A stretch of DNA of 64,000 nucleotides, taken from Harmothoe impar (lineage: Eukaryota; Annelida; Polychaeta; Phyllodocida; Polynoidae). The stretch lies in contig OX381715.1 of assembly GCA_947462335.1 (NCBI GenBank), forward strand, positions 41,144,650 to 41,208,649. The letters run 5' to 3'. The position numbers and the translations under genes are program-made. How positions within the stretch are numbered: the stretch's first letter is position 1; each line of letters opens with the position of its first letter. This document shows, piece after piece, positions 33,547 through 46,123 of the stretch. The notes below the pieces were generated by a model. It saw only the letters and a list, made by a program, of their open reading frames with translations, ran no database searches and was not told where the DNA came from.

Positions 33547-34345
33547 GAGGCCCCTATCCCTCAAAAGGTCCCTATCCCTCAAAATTGGCCCGTTTGAGAT
33601 ATAGGGACCAGCTGAAGTCCCTTTTTGCTATTAAAACGGCCCCTATCTCTCAAAACGGTTTGAGACATAGGGCCTATGTGAAGTCCCTAAGCCACAAATA
33701 GTTTTAGCATGTCCCCATCCTTCAAAAGCCAATATCCCTCAAAAGTGTGCCCTTGGTTAGATATGTGCAATAGATAGATCATTTATAGGATATAGGATAA
33801 TATTTCAGCGACCACCCCACCCATAGTAACATGCCCTTCCGCTTCAAGAAGGGTCAATACTTTTAATAATAGATTACCACTCCCAGAATAGGAAATGAGT
33901 GGTCATTCATTAATTGCAAGGTATTTTGATGGGTTTGGGAGGGGATGTAAAAAATGTCGACCCCTTGCTTAGACCCCTGCTAAATTTGGATGTCCTTCTT
34001 TCTAGTTTTTCTTGGCCGAACCTTGAATGATTGTGTTCTTGTGAGGCATGCTTTCTTACTGCTGAAGACTTAGTAAGAAATAATCCTTAAAATTGATTAC
34101 AAATTCTTTTGCTGGATAGGGGTTTTGATACTTAGGGATCTTTTGTAGGTTTGGGGCCTGACATGTCCCTCTGTCTCAAATGGTCTCTATGTCTGACATT
34201 TTTGTGAGATAGGGGCTGTTTGAATGTGGTCCCTATGTCTCAAATATTCGTGGGATAGGGGATTTTTGACATATATAGGGACTTCAGGTGTGCCCTCAGT
34301 TTCAAAAGGCCCCTATCCCACAAATATTTGAGGGATAGGGGCTCT
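33547..34345. mobile_element. About 800-bp foldback element with CCCTATCCCTCAAA ends
   Basis: The left end 'gaggcccctatccctcaaa' (33,547) is mirrored by 'tttgagggataggggctct' (34,327-34,345). Variants of the same phrase ('cccctatctctcaaaa', 'tgagacataggg', 'tgagataggggc', 'gggataggggat') repeat several times inside both halves. It lies at a point where the other duplication arm (about 15.03 kb) is continuous, so it is a later insertion. Confidence 0.6.
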
Positions 34346-34640
34346 TTCTGCTTCTAACTATTGCATGCAATAGAGTTGAACCCCTCAAACAAGACCATCA
34401 GAACCATTGAATTAACATTGTCAACCAGTTATCTGTGTTGATTTAATATCATATGCCCATCTGGTTTGCATGTGTAGCAGTGGTCTAAGTAGGTGCCCAC
34501 TGATAGGGCAGGGTCTCCTTTTAGTGCAAATGTCGATGACTAACACACAACAGGTATATCTGTAACTTTGGCCCTCTGCCCTTCCTTCTATAGTGGTTCA
34601 GTCTGTTCTTTTCCTCATCATTTTATATATTGTAAACCTG

Positions 34641-35199
34641 TGATGTCTGAGAGTGTTGGTGCCAAAAGAGTGTGAGCTTCTTCTTAATGGTATACGTCAT
34701 TTCAATGGGTTGTTTAAATGGTGTGAGGGGATGGTATCTGATGAGGTAAGACCTGTGATTCAAGACTACGACCTTTGAGTAAGAGGTTTCGCCAAATTCC
34801 CCTGCCTTGACTATTGATGCCCACTGATGAGGTAAGACGGCCTATAGGGGCAGATGTAGATGATGTAAGACATAACAGCTACAGCTGTAACCTGGGCCCA
34901 GAGAGCATTAATTGTATAGAATCAGGGGGGTCAGTCAGGCAGCTTATAGTATAGTATTCCCTTATTTACACTAAGTAGGATAGAGAGGCTGCTGGCCCGG
35001 ATTATGTAGTACTGGTCTCTCCTCTAGACTATTTGGAGTATTGTCTATCTGAAATATGCTAATGACAGTTCGAGTCCATCCACATTGCCCTGGTGCATTC
35101 GATTAGCCCTATCATGACGCTAAGTACCCGTACTGATGCAGTGAAGTTCACTAAAAATCAGTAAAAGGGATCCATTAGAGATACTCTGGCCGTCATTTT
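34641..35199. other. No recognisable feature
   Basis: Unremarkable sequence with repeated 'tgatgaggtaaga' phrases at 34,738, 34,824 and a related one near 34,860. No gene. Confidence 0.45.
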
Positions 35200-35700
35200 A
35201 ATGTATTACAAGTGGGGGTAGGCCTCTTGTAATCTTTTAATTTAAGAATACAAATTTTCGGACAATTTTAGGTCATTTTCCGAAAGGGTATATATATACA
35301 CATTTGGTATCATTTGAGAGGCAATTTTTTTTCTCTATAAGACCCACTAGCTAGTTATTCGATAGAGTAAATGGTGTAAGAACGAAAGCAGCATAAAGCA
35401 CCTAAACCCCCTGCAGCCCTGGAGCACACACTAGTCTCAGTCCCACATCTCTGTACTCTCAGGATGTATACCACTGTCAGTGGGGCACTCAGGGCTAGAT
35501 TTTGAGGTATATCAAGTGGGGTAGGACCAGTTGAATCATCTTAGAAAATACGAATTTTTGGGCATATTTTTGAAATATTAAATATATATATTTGGGGCTA
35601 ACTGAATTCTGCTCTATGAGATGCACTAGCTACTTACTCCATATGATTAACGGGGTAAGAGCAAGAGTAAAATCAAGTGGCCAACCCCTGGACCAGGTCC
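35200..35700. repeat. Diverged tandem duplication, about 290-bp spacing
   Basis: 'aagtggggtagg' with 'tctatragaygcactagcta' and 'ggtaagarcaag' occur in the order seen at 35,207-35,410 and again at 35,512-35,690. Similarity is moderate. Non-coding. Confidence 0.5.
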
Positions 35701-36072
35701 AGGTCTGGGGGCATATGCCCTCACATATTGCCTATAACAGGTTGCATAACATGCTGAATCGATGCATACATCCCTCAGAACACTAATACTTGAGATTACA
35801 TACAAACTAGAATGCTAAGAGATTTGTATATCGATTCCCAGCCTACTTGTGCAGAACATAGAAAACCACAACGTCAGGATTTGTAAATCATTATGTAATA
35901 GGCATAATGGTTACATAATTGTGTTAGTGTGTCATAGTAATAGTACAAATGAGTTAAAAGTTGGATTCAAAGGCCATGCAGAAATTTTGATGCTTAAAAG
36001 TAGTTCAGCAATCAAATACCTTAGTGATTTTTCGGCAATTTTAGAGAATTTCACAATTTTCAGTGAGTCACT
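35701..36072. other. No recognisable feature
   Basis: AT-rich; a 77-codon frame at 35,849-36,082 has no motif. Confidence 0.45.
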
Positions 36073-36965
36073 CCCTAGGTAGCAAGGGTATATTGGGCCA
36101 ATGTTGGCAATGATCGACTCCATCGCAATCTTTATACCAACCATGGCCCATTGTAGGTAATGCATACATTGGTTCAACATACAAATTACAATGATGGCCC
36201 ACCTCTGGCAATTCTGATAATAACCATCGCTGGGTTGACCGCTGGCACAGAGATGATCCATGCTTGATATTGCTGACATTGACCCAGTGTTGGCCCAGTG
36301 TGGGGACATTTCAGGGCCATCGTATTATTTCTGATGTCGGACCAACATCAATTCTAACTACACTTGTCCAATATTGGCTGTGATATACACCAAGGTGATT
36401 AAATGTTGCCTGAAGAATTTCTTACAGGATGGCTCCTACTTTGCCATCGTATTTGGTTATAAATGTGATCCCTAGTGTGCTCTACATGTTTAAAGGTCAG
36501 AGGAAGTTCATGGATGAATTTGATATCTAAAAGTGCCATTTACTGCATGACACCCGTGGGAATTTGTCAAAAGTAACTTGAAGACACCTCATGTGTGAGT
36601 AATGGAGATAGATAAGTCCTAAATGATAGTAATACAGTTTGTATTATTTCTAACCATTTTGGGATAGAGATCAAGATGGATTAAAAAGAAAGAAATGGCT
36701 TTTTCTAAACTGATGATACTTGACAGCCATGTCTTAAGTATGCTTGCGCATTCAATTATACACATAAAAATAGTATTGTTCAATAGTAGTGATTGTTGGC
36801 CCAACATTGGGCCAACATGAAATCAATATCCCTTTATCTGAGCATGGGCCATTACTGGGCCAGCGGTCAAACCAGCAGTGGTCCAATATCAAAATGCCAT
36901 TATTGGCCCAAGTTGTAGTGGCATATTGGCCCAATCATGGCCCAATGTACTTATGTTACCTGGTT
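36073..36965. mobile_element. About 890-bp inverted-repeat element with TTGGGCCAA subterminal repeats
   Basis: The left end 'cctaggtagcaagggtatat' followed by 'tgggccaatg' faces a right end which reverse-complements to 'accaggtaacataagtacat' followed by 'tgggccatg'. The outer 250 bases on the left and 180 on the right hold about ten variants of TTGGGCCAA/TGGCCCAT. The middle is unrelated AT-rich sequence. Multiple subterminal motifs are typical of transposase-binding ends. No transposase present. Confidence 0.65.
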
Positions 36966-38597
36966 CATTATCATCTAATACGGTTGAAGGTTAAACATCA
37001 CTTTGAACTGATCTGTACCATATTAACATATTCCCAAATGAGAAATCAACTTGATATAATGAAACTATTATTGTATGCCATTGATTTAAAGTACCGTCAT
37101 TTCTACTGTTTGAGGATATTGTGAAGGTTCGCGGTTTTTTTCACTTTTACATGAAAGTTTTGGAGTCAACCATGATTATATAGATCTGGAGAAAAAATAG
37201 GCTCAGTCTCCATAACTTATACAAAGTATTCCTACAGAACCAACAGGATATTTGACATATTGGTGTAATGGGACACTAACAATCTTGTGATATTTACCCA
37301 TTTATGTCCAGCATTTGTGAGAACAACTGTAGTATATTGCAGGGTCTGTAAAAATAAAGGTTCCAAGTCTACACTCATCAACTCTTCATTGAATAAAAGA
37401 GATCTATACCGTCATCAGGTATCAAGGCGTTCCCAGGGTATATCATTTTTTTCAGGGATCTCAGAATGCTTACAGCATGTCTGCATAATCTAGTTGAGAC
37501 AAATGTCTGAAATTGGCCAAAACCACATTTTTACACTTTTAAATGGCTCCAAACAGCTCGATCGATTTGTATCAAATTTAAAATGTTTTCATGTTTTAAC
37601 CAGGAATATCCATCGGACTAGTTTCCTAATATGCAACAATAATATCTGAAAACCTAGTAGTACCCAGTGTACGCCATGATGGTATTGGTGTATATAAACT
37701 TAAGATCTTTTGTAAAGTTACAAGGAGAATAGGCGTATTTACAGCAAGCCAATAAATAATAACACCCAATAGCACAAAGCTAGGTGTCAGGTGTGTGATT
37801 CAGGACCAGGGGAGAGGACACGCTGGATGACTGATCCAAATGGGGAGGTTTCCTCACATTTGATCGTATCTAGTAGCTACTAGTTAACTAGGTTTTGTTC
37901 AGACACAGTCACCAGGAAATTATCATTCTTGTCACCGGTGTGTTGAATTCATTGCTCTGAGGATAACATGTTTGCTCAAGCAAAAAAGGTGAACTTTATT
38001 TGGCCTTTTTATTTATGAAGATGCCACCAACAGCATTTTCATTTAAGAACCAGTTCAGTTTTTCCCTTCTGTTGCACCTGGTAGGAGTGATTGCATTGAC
38101 ACAGGTACACATTTCGTGACAACCAAATTATGATATCAAATTGGGCCACTGATGGCTGCTTCTCCCGGCTACATTGATGTTATTGGTGTAGCATGTCTGA
38201 GCTGTCACAGGGATGGGTCCAAATGTATGAATATTGGAATTAAGCAAACCTTCCTTTTTGCTTAAAGTTACTCTTTAGGCAGATTTAAGTTCAGTAGTTG
38301 CCATATTGACATTTTTGCTGCTCTAAGTGGCATTTACTAAGATAAAATATGCTCGAAGTGTGACATGTAGCAGTCCACTCCGTACTAAAATGCCAAAATT
38401 CATACAGTGTCCATCCTGGGTGGGATGAGGATGGTGGGTCATACTGTCAAGTCGCCATCTTTTCTCTGGGAGGAATTACCTTATACTTTGATCATGTTGT
38501 GCAGCCCAGTTGAACAGACACATCTACCTAATAAAGAAAACACGTTATGCAATGGTATTTAGCGTTTCTCTATGGCTCCTTATTATTGGAAAACATC
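36966..38597. other. No gene; contains a fragment of the long dispersed block
   Basis: 38,020-38,150 resembles 10,390-10,500 and 40,415-40,500 ('cattttcatttaa', 'acacatttcgtgacaaccaaat'). No coding sequence or RNA gene recognised elsewhere. Confidence 0.45.
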
Positions 38598-39053
38598 ATA
38601 TGTGACCAGGCTAGCGAAAAGACCCATCCGGGGAGGAATTAGAAAAATCAGTTTTATTGATAAATAACCAAATAAAATGGTATTTTTTAGTCTAAATTTG
38701 GTTGTAGAAGGAAATTTTAAAATCTGTTTTCAGTTTTGAGTAACTGATGTGATACTTAAGAAACCCGGACAATTATCTCCTATTTTGTGTGATGGAATGG
38801 TTTCCATGGCAACCAAAAAATGTATTATATGCTAATCTCCCATAGAAAACGTTCTTTTTGCATTCCAAATATGGAATTGTTGCAGCAAAGATAGAACAAT
38901 TATAATAAGTCCATTGTATTCTACACAAAGAATTAGCCGAGAGCATTTTTACTTCACTTATGCACTCTCTAGCCATTGTGGTGCCCCCTGGTGGCCAAAC
39001 CCAGTACTAAAAATCCCCCGCGGATGGGTCTTTTTGCTTGTTGGGTCACATAT
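38598..39053. mobile_element. TA-flanked TIR element with TGTGACC ends (copy 2)
   Basis: The left end 'TA-TGTGACCaggctagcgaa' is followed by 'aagacccatccgg'. The right end reverse-complements to 'TA-TGTGACCcaacaagcaaa' followed by 'aagacccatccgcgg'. The element is 456 bp and shares its interior with 16,527-17,148. It is the best-preserved of the three copies. Non-coding. Confidence 0.8.
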
Positions 39054-40379
39054 CACGTTGAAAACCTTATTTTGACGTAAAACAACATATATTTGTTAGC
39101 TGGGTAACTGATCATCCAGAGAAATGAAATGAATACAAACAAACCAACATATCTTGACTGTATAAACCGTGTGAATCAGCATGGGTTCACTCATTCCCAT
39201 ATCAGTATCAGGATTCAAGCATCATCAAAATCAAGAGCAATGAAATGGAAAAACTATTCTGAGGCAGCTCTTAAGAGTTTCATGTTATCATATCATTGAT
39301 GCATTAAGTCATGTTAGTGAATTAACAGACATTTAATGCTAACGGAAATTAAAACATATTAGTTAAGAAAATGTATCCAAGAACTAATCCGCGAACCTAA
39401 TCTGTGTCTCTGCCACTTCTCAAAAGCAGCACATTTGAAGTGAAGATGACATTTTGGCCATGCAATTCAATTCTTATGCAAGATTTAAATTGGCACCAAT
39501 AAAGATTACAAAGCATACCACTCCCCCACACATGTACACCTCCTTACTATCAAGCCTTGAAGTTCCACATAGTCTTTTAATGCATCGTACTCTATATCAG
39601 TAAGTTGCTCACCACTGCTGGGCCTTTTAAGTATAAGCCTATCCCACTGCTAGACTACTGCTGGATTTTCTCTCACTAAATAATGTAACAGGTTAGTGAA
39701 AAGTGAGATTGAACCCAGGCCGTTCTGCCGCTCAGAGTAGAGAAGAGAGAGTTTAAGATTGTGACACGTGTATGGGTACTGCTACGGCAAGAGCTATACG
39801 TAGACGTTGCAGTACAAGTACAAGTTATCTAGTTAAGATTACATACCCCATATGAGCACCCTCCGACCAGGTCAACATGCAGGTGATAAGAGCCTAACAA
39901 TCAAGGTATTTACAAGGTGATATATCTACCCCAGGGCCAATTAACAGCTACATGGGGTAGCTATGGGTATGTCACACATATAGCCCTATTCATATTACCT
40001 ACACATCTTATCAGTTTCTATCTATCATAATTATCCCTAGAGGTACGTGTAGATAGGGGTCTACACATCCAAAACACCAGGCCTACACGTTTTAAACCTC
40101 TAGATGGGAATACCCCCCACGTGACCTGTGACGTTACACGTACACGTTCCCGTACACCTCGTGATCTTAAACTCACTAATGCCAACAATTACAACATGGA
40201 ACTGGTGTGATACTTGCACCACCAAGGCGGGCAGTCTACTCTCTAGGCAGCTCAAGCTGCTGCAATGGTGGCTCCCTGCTACACGACTAGATCCTTGTCA
40301 AGCTGGTACGGTTCTGTTGAAACTTTAAAACAGGACAAATTCGCCAAAGCAAAAAAGTAAGGGGAGAGATTGTTAGTCC
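39054..40379. other. No gene; possible decayed tRNA-like SINE piece near 39.7 kb
   Basis: On the minus strand 'gagcggcagaacgg' with 'cctgggttcaatctc' (39,708-39,737) resembles the 3' half of a tRNA with B box. No 5' half is evident. The rest shows no features. Confidence 0.35.
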
Positions 40380-43330
40380 TTTCACGTTCCTGGAGATACT
40401 AACAGCATTTTCATTTAATACCAGTGCTGTTTTTGCCACCTGTTGCGTCTGTTTGAATAGTCCAATTTACACAGACTTTGTAACAAACAAATTATAAAAA
40501 TCTAAGCTGTCAGATGACATAGATGCCCCTTAGATGAGAGCAACCCTGTGGAGTCACCAAATGATATATCCAAACATCATGCCAACCCTATGGGGTTGAT
40601 ACATTCCAGCAAGGTTAGCATGATGCATAAGTGCAGGCTTTGCGCGAAGACTTGCCAAAACTGAATTCATGTACAACAATGTGGTGAAGACTCTAGCCAG
40701 GAATTGAACAAATTTCATAAGTTGTTTTTTCAAGGAAGGATTGAATTTTTTTCAGAATATGAAGAATATTTCATACAAAATCATCTGAAAATGGGTATTC
40801 TTTCAATTCTTGACAGTTTAGATTATTTGGTTTACATGAGGAGCTTTGGCTTTGTAAGAGACATGCCTGAAACAATAAAACCATTACTTGAAACATGCAG
40901 AGCAAGTGGGAAAAAAACTAAGTGCTTGTTTCTCTCTCCAGTGGCCAATGTCTGTTGCCAAGCATGTCTGAGTGCCGATACCAGGTGCAAATAATGATAC
41001 TAATGAAAGAATTTGGGGTTTGAATTCTTTGCTGGCTAGGACTGATGAAATAGGCATCAGAGTTACCAGCCAGAGCTGTCGTTATGCATTATGGCGACAA
41101 AAGACATAATGTGTCATGTGGCCTTAATTTAATTTAGAATAAAAGCAGTATTCCATTAACTGAAATGCAATGAAAAGGGATTGTACATGTTTGAAACGTT
41201 TAGCCGATTAAATAGTAAAGAAGCTTTTTATTCAAATACAACACAAGCCAATTAGATGCGATGAGCAATTTCAATTATCTTTATTCTGTGTCTATTGGTG
41301 ATGATAAACTAGTTTACATTTTTTGGATAACCTAACATTAGCCGATGGACATGGTTTCAAATATTCTTGCAATTTTACTAAGGTTCTTTCTCATCCTAGC
41401 AGTAGTTACCCGCAATTAATCATAAAGACCGTATAAGGTTAAGCAATTGCTATATCTTATACCATAGGGAGAGGCCAGCATTATGATGTACAAGCATACC
41501 AACCAGTCTCCTAATGAGGGATATTTATCTTAAGTCAGGAACATGGCAGTATGAGCAGGTTGATGAATTTAGACATAGTGACAAAATTTCTCATTGCCCT
41601 TGGCCTAATGCAATTCAATCACAATAATCGAATTCAGCTCATATTCTGTAACATGTATTCCCAGTTTCTGTTAATTTGATTTAATTTATTAATGACTGAG
41701 ATATTGACCCACTAAGGTTTGTAATGAGTCTCATTCTGTGCTAGATACATGTCATGTGCAGGAATAAAGCAGTTCAATAAGGCCAATGAACTTAGATGTA
41801 CACTGATAATCTAGCCCAGAGGATGGCTTCAGGAAATGACTGCAAATGTCAGCCACATTCCGTGCCCTGCTGGCGTCTTAAACTGCCCCAATGGGACTGC
41901 AGTACACCTGTGTCTCTGCTGTATAGATACATTATAGTCATTAAAGGTCCATATTGGTACCCCTTCAGTAACAGTCCGAACAGCTACTCAATCTTTTATA
42001 CAAGGTGGTCGGGGGTTTAACTGTCTGGGTCTAGAACCCTGTTGAAAATTTGTTATACCAACACTAATTAGGAATACGGTAGTTGTCTGACTGTATGATC
42101 AAAAAGCAGTAGGGGCCTACTTCTTTATGTAGAGATCAGCAAACTTCTATGCTTCGGGAAATATCCTCAGTCAGTGCTCTATGATGAATAAACTGTATAA
42201 AATCAATATAATGGGTAAAACTGTGAAAACGTCTTATCATATTCAAAATAAACAGCATTATTAGGGAGGACTACCAGTTTACATTCAATATTAATCACCA
42301 CAATGTATAGTTCCAGCCTGTGATGTGCCGCTACTCTGTGCATCTCTATGCCTGTGAACATTTAGTTTATATATAGCTTAGTGAACACAACCAAGAATTA
42401 AAGTTATGGACTTTAAGCCCTATAACCACAACGTTGTATGATGTCTAATGGACACCACATTTACAGCAATAATATCAATTTCAGGCTCACAAATTATCCA
42501 GCAGATTGAAAATGAGGTCAGGTTATCCAATCAACACCAAAGTACAGAGCAGTGTTGCGCTAAGCAACTGCGCACCAAGGATCTAAATCTCAATTAAAAA
42601 TGCAATCCTCATAAGAAGACTTTACGACATGCCTTAATGCCCCCAGATCAAACTCCACTAGCTCACAACTCATGAATGTGAAAATAATGTTACTAGAGAA
42701 AATAATGGTCAGAGACCAATTTTATCTATTTTATTTCTTTAATACAGTGAGGATGATGACTTTTTGAGGATACAATACTTCACAATGGTCACAATAGATG
42801 GAGAAAACAGCGCTCTGCATTGAATGAAAATGTTACTGGCGTCTCTAGCGATGAAAAAATTTGCTTTCTTTTGTACGTGTCTATTGCGCCTGACTGCATG
42901 CAGCATCAGGCAATAGTTCGACTGGTAGCAGCTGCTAATAAGAAACCGTCAGTTTTTTTCAAGAGCGAGTTTAAACAAAGTTAAGTCACATTATGAACCC
43001 AGACAAAAGCTGAAATCATGTTGCAATACAGTCATCAGCACTTAACGCACAGAACTTGGGATTGAATAGAAAGCTTATTTTATTTAAGAGTACGGTTTAC
43101 ATTAAGTCAAATATTTTATATTCCAACACACTTTTATAAACCAGATTGTCAACAGATTCAAAGAGATTTAATGTATCTAAACTGCAAGTTTGATTTTTTA
43201 GATTAAATCTCAAGATATGTTTGTTGGGAGCGTGGCATTAGGACAACAAACACCTTAAGTAAGTTATCAAAAGTACTGCCAAATATTGAGGTGATTATGG
43301 GGAATGATGGCATCTCACATTTTAACACTT
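40380..43330. repeat. Long dispersed block, copy 2 (paralogous to 10.3-13.8 kb)
   Basis: Same island order as copy 1. A GATGCACC fragment sits near 40,560-40,640 ('catcatgccaaccctatggg'). The 96-codon frame at 40,704-40,994 falls inside; no domain was recognised and it has no evident counterpart in copy 1. Confidence 0.55.
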
Positions 43331-44577
43331 TATGTGTTAAGTATTTTTGCTTTCAATTATTAACGGAATGGCGACGGGATATTATCTTATTCAGTTTATT
43401 CAAATAATACATCAAGACACTACAATAGTAGGAGAGCAAACTGGTCAAAAGCCTCTAAAATAGGATCCAGTGACCCCTGAAAGTCTAATGGCTATAAATC
43501 ATGTATTTGGGTAATTTTGGTATGAGGAATCCATTTCCGGTATCCGTTTGGCTCAAAAAGTGTAGCATCATATCCGTTTCCATGGAAACAGAAGGAGTAT
43601 CCATTTTCCTTACAAACACCCATTTTCTGGTCAATATATTAACAATTCTGGTCTGTAAACAGGGAAATACCCATGTATTATAAGCAATAGCACCTATATT
43701 ACGATATATAATGATGGGGACATTGAATAAATGCATTATTAATCATGCAGACCCTTCAGGAATGCATTAAGCCAATATGGAATGATGCTTGAGCGCAATT
43801 ATGTATGATGACGATAAAGGGCGTACTACATAACAGATTAACAAGCAAAAAATGTTCACCCCGTTTTGCAAAAAAAAAGAAAAAAGAGTGCTTCTATAGC
43901 TCAAAGGGGTCAAGCACGACCAATTCACGGACATCGAAGAAATTACTACGCACTACGTGACACTTAGGGGTATCTTGCCATAAGTACAGTGTACAGGTTG
44001 TCTCAAAGGTACGTTGGTGGTGATCATGCCAGGGCTAGTTCCTGAGGGGAATCCCCTGTGGATGGTGAAAGATTGGTCTTGCGGCTGATGCCTCTGCATC
44101 CCTGGACACTAAGCTACATTGACGGTAAAGTGCCTGAGCCGTCTCTCACGATGATACATCTTAAAACCTAGAGTTAGGAAACTAAAGTTTGCCAAAAACT
44201 TAAAAACCCATGGCTAAATAACTTGGGAGGATTCCATATGCAATTGGAGTGATGTAAGGAACTACAAGAAGTGACGAGTTGGAGAAGTAGGGTTATTGAT
44301 ATTGTAGAATTTTGAGCTTGTGCCATTAAGGCAACACTATTTGTGTAGGGCCCCTCGCAAGGGAGACCCTTTGGAATATATGAAGGTCCTATATATTTGT
44401 GGGTCAATGGATGGTGTACAAATAACAAGGAGATGACAAAAAGACATGACAGAACAAACAACAAACAAACATGAAACCCACTGGGTGAAGGGGCCCGATG
44501 ACGGCCAAGCCCTATTGGATGAAAAAAAAGATAAAAGGAAAAGTGGCCTTAGCAATAAATGGACAATGCCTAAAGAT
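43331..44577. other. No recognisable gene
   Basis: A perfect palindrome 'gtttccatggaaac' lies at about 43,575-43,588 inside a weakly self-complementary stretch (43,500-43,690). A-rich run at 43,868. No coding sequence. Confidence 0.45.
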
Positions 44578-44777
44578 GAGATGCATGCAGGACATTGGGC
44601 ATATCACAAGAGACATAAGCCCAAGCTGCCTTTTTGTTTATATGTATACAGGATTTGGTAAGTTCTGTTTTTGCCTGACAGATTGCCCTCGAAAGGCCCC
44701 GTATTCCATTGAAACCCTTTATAAGGGTTGAAACGAAATACGAGGCCTTGAGATATTTTGCCCAAATTTAATGGATT
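44578..44777. repeat. 200-bp direct repeat flanking the minisatellite, left copy
   Basis: Near-identical to 45,924-46,123 at a constant offset of 1,346 bases, with 'gacattgggcatatcacaag', 'ccaagctgcctttttgttta' and 'acgaggccttgagatatttt'. Only a handful of mismatches were seen. Confidence 0.9.
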
Positions 44778-44999
44778 TTTAAGATAAAAATCATAATAGA
44801 TGTAATTAAATATGATATTTTTAGTGAAAATTCACTTTGGATATTTTTTCATGCTAGACAATATGATGCCAACAAATATGATGTATTTTGGTGTAATATT
44901 GACAAAAATCTTGATTGCTATAGCAACAAATATACTAAATTAAAATTGGAAGCCTCCCTGGAAAAAAGTGAGCCCCCCCCCCAAACTACTCAGTCCATT

Positions 45000-45915
45000 G
45001 CCGACTCTGACAGCAAACTACTGCCAACTTGGAGAGCAAACTACTACCGACTCTGACAGCAAACTTCTGTCAACTCGGAGAGCAAACTACCGGTACTGCC
45101 GACTCTGACAGCAAACTTCTGTCAACTTGGAGAGCAAACTACTACCGACTCTGACAGCAAACTTCTGTCATCTCGGAGAGCACACTACCGGTACTGCCTA
45201 CTCTGACAGCAAACTTCTGTCAACTCGGAGAGCAAACTACTGCCGAATCTGGCAACTACTGCCGACTCTGACCACAAACTACTGCCGACTCTGACAGCAA
45301 ACTTCTGTCAACTCGGAGAGCAAACTACCGGTACTGCCGACTCTGACAGCAAACTTCTGTCAACTTGGAGAGCAAACTACTACCGACTCTGACAGCAAAC
45401 TTCTGTCATCTCGGAGAGCACACTACCGGTACTGCCTACTCTGACAGCAAACTTCTGTCAACTCGGAGAGCAAACTACTGCCGAATCTGGCAACTACTGC
45501 CGACTCTGACCACAAACTACTGCCGACTCTGACAGCAAACTTCTGTCGACTCTGACAGCAAACTCCTGCTAACTCTGACCACAAACTACTGCCGAATCTG
45601 ACAGCAAACTACTGCCGACTCTGACCACAAACTAGTGCCGACTCTGACCACAAACTACTACCGACTCTGACCACAAACTACTGTCGACTCTGACCACAAA
45701 CTACTGCCGAGTCTGACAGCAAACTACTGCCGACTCTGACCACAAACTTCTGCCGACTCTGACCACAAACTACTGCCGAGTCTGACCACAAACTACTGCC
45801 GACTCTGACCACAAGCTACTGCCGACTCTGACCACAAACTACTGCCGACTCTGACCACAAACTACTGCCGACTCTGACAGCAAACTTCTGTCAACTTGGA
45901 GAGCAAACTACTGCC
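45000..45915. repeat. 23-bp minisatellite with a 238-bp higher-order duplication
   Basis: The basic unit, about 'aaactactgccgactctgac' plus 'cac', has a period of 23 bases in 45,590-45,880. Variants with 'gacagcaaacttctgtcaac' and 'tcggagagcaaactaccgg' alternate in the left half. A mosaic of these variants is repeated once at an exact offset of 238 bases (markers at 45,090/45,328 and 45,188/45,426). Not in a reading frame that is open throughout. Confidence 0.9.
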
Positions 45916-45923
45916 GACTTGTA

Positions 45924-46123
45924 GAGATGCAGGCAGGACATTGGGCATATCACAAGAGACACAAGCCCAAGCTGCCTTTTTGTTTATATGTATACAGGAT
46001 TTGGTAAGTTCTGTTTTTGCCCGACAGATTGCCCTCGAAAGGCCCCGTATTCCATTGAAACCCTTTATAAGGGTTGAAACGAAATACGAGGCCTTGAGAT
46101 ATTTTGCCCCGATTTAATGGATT
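45924..46123. repeat. 200-bp direct repeat flanking the minisatellite, right copy
   Basis: Right partner of 44,578-44,777. The pair brackets the minisatellite plus about 220 bp of AT-rich sequence. Confidence 0.9.

Larger units (their letters stand above)
31240..34640. repeat. Right arm of the large diverged inverted duplication
   Basis: This is the reverse-complement partner of 14,720-19,545. Two elements absent from the left arm interrupt it: a piggyBac-like element at 32,137-32,834 and a foldback element at 33,547-34,345. The left arm has its own insertion at 16,527-17,148. Arm sequence shows many substitutions and indels, so the event is old. Confidence 0.7.

Noticed and set aside
40704..40994. 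96-codon ORF with plausible composition
   Set aside because: No domain recognised, no evident counterpart in the paralogous block at 10.6 kb, and no splice or promoter context; left uncalled.
44446..44731. Overlapping Lys/Asp-rich ORFs
   Set aside because: They end inside the 200-bp direct repeat; no motif, frames overlap each other, and composition is not protein-like.
45000..45915. CRISPR-like regular array
   Set aside because: Units are head-to-tail repeats without unique spacers; a minisatellite. The 6.9-8.4 kb array likewise has no spacers.
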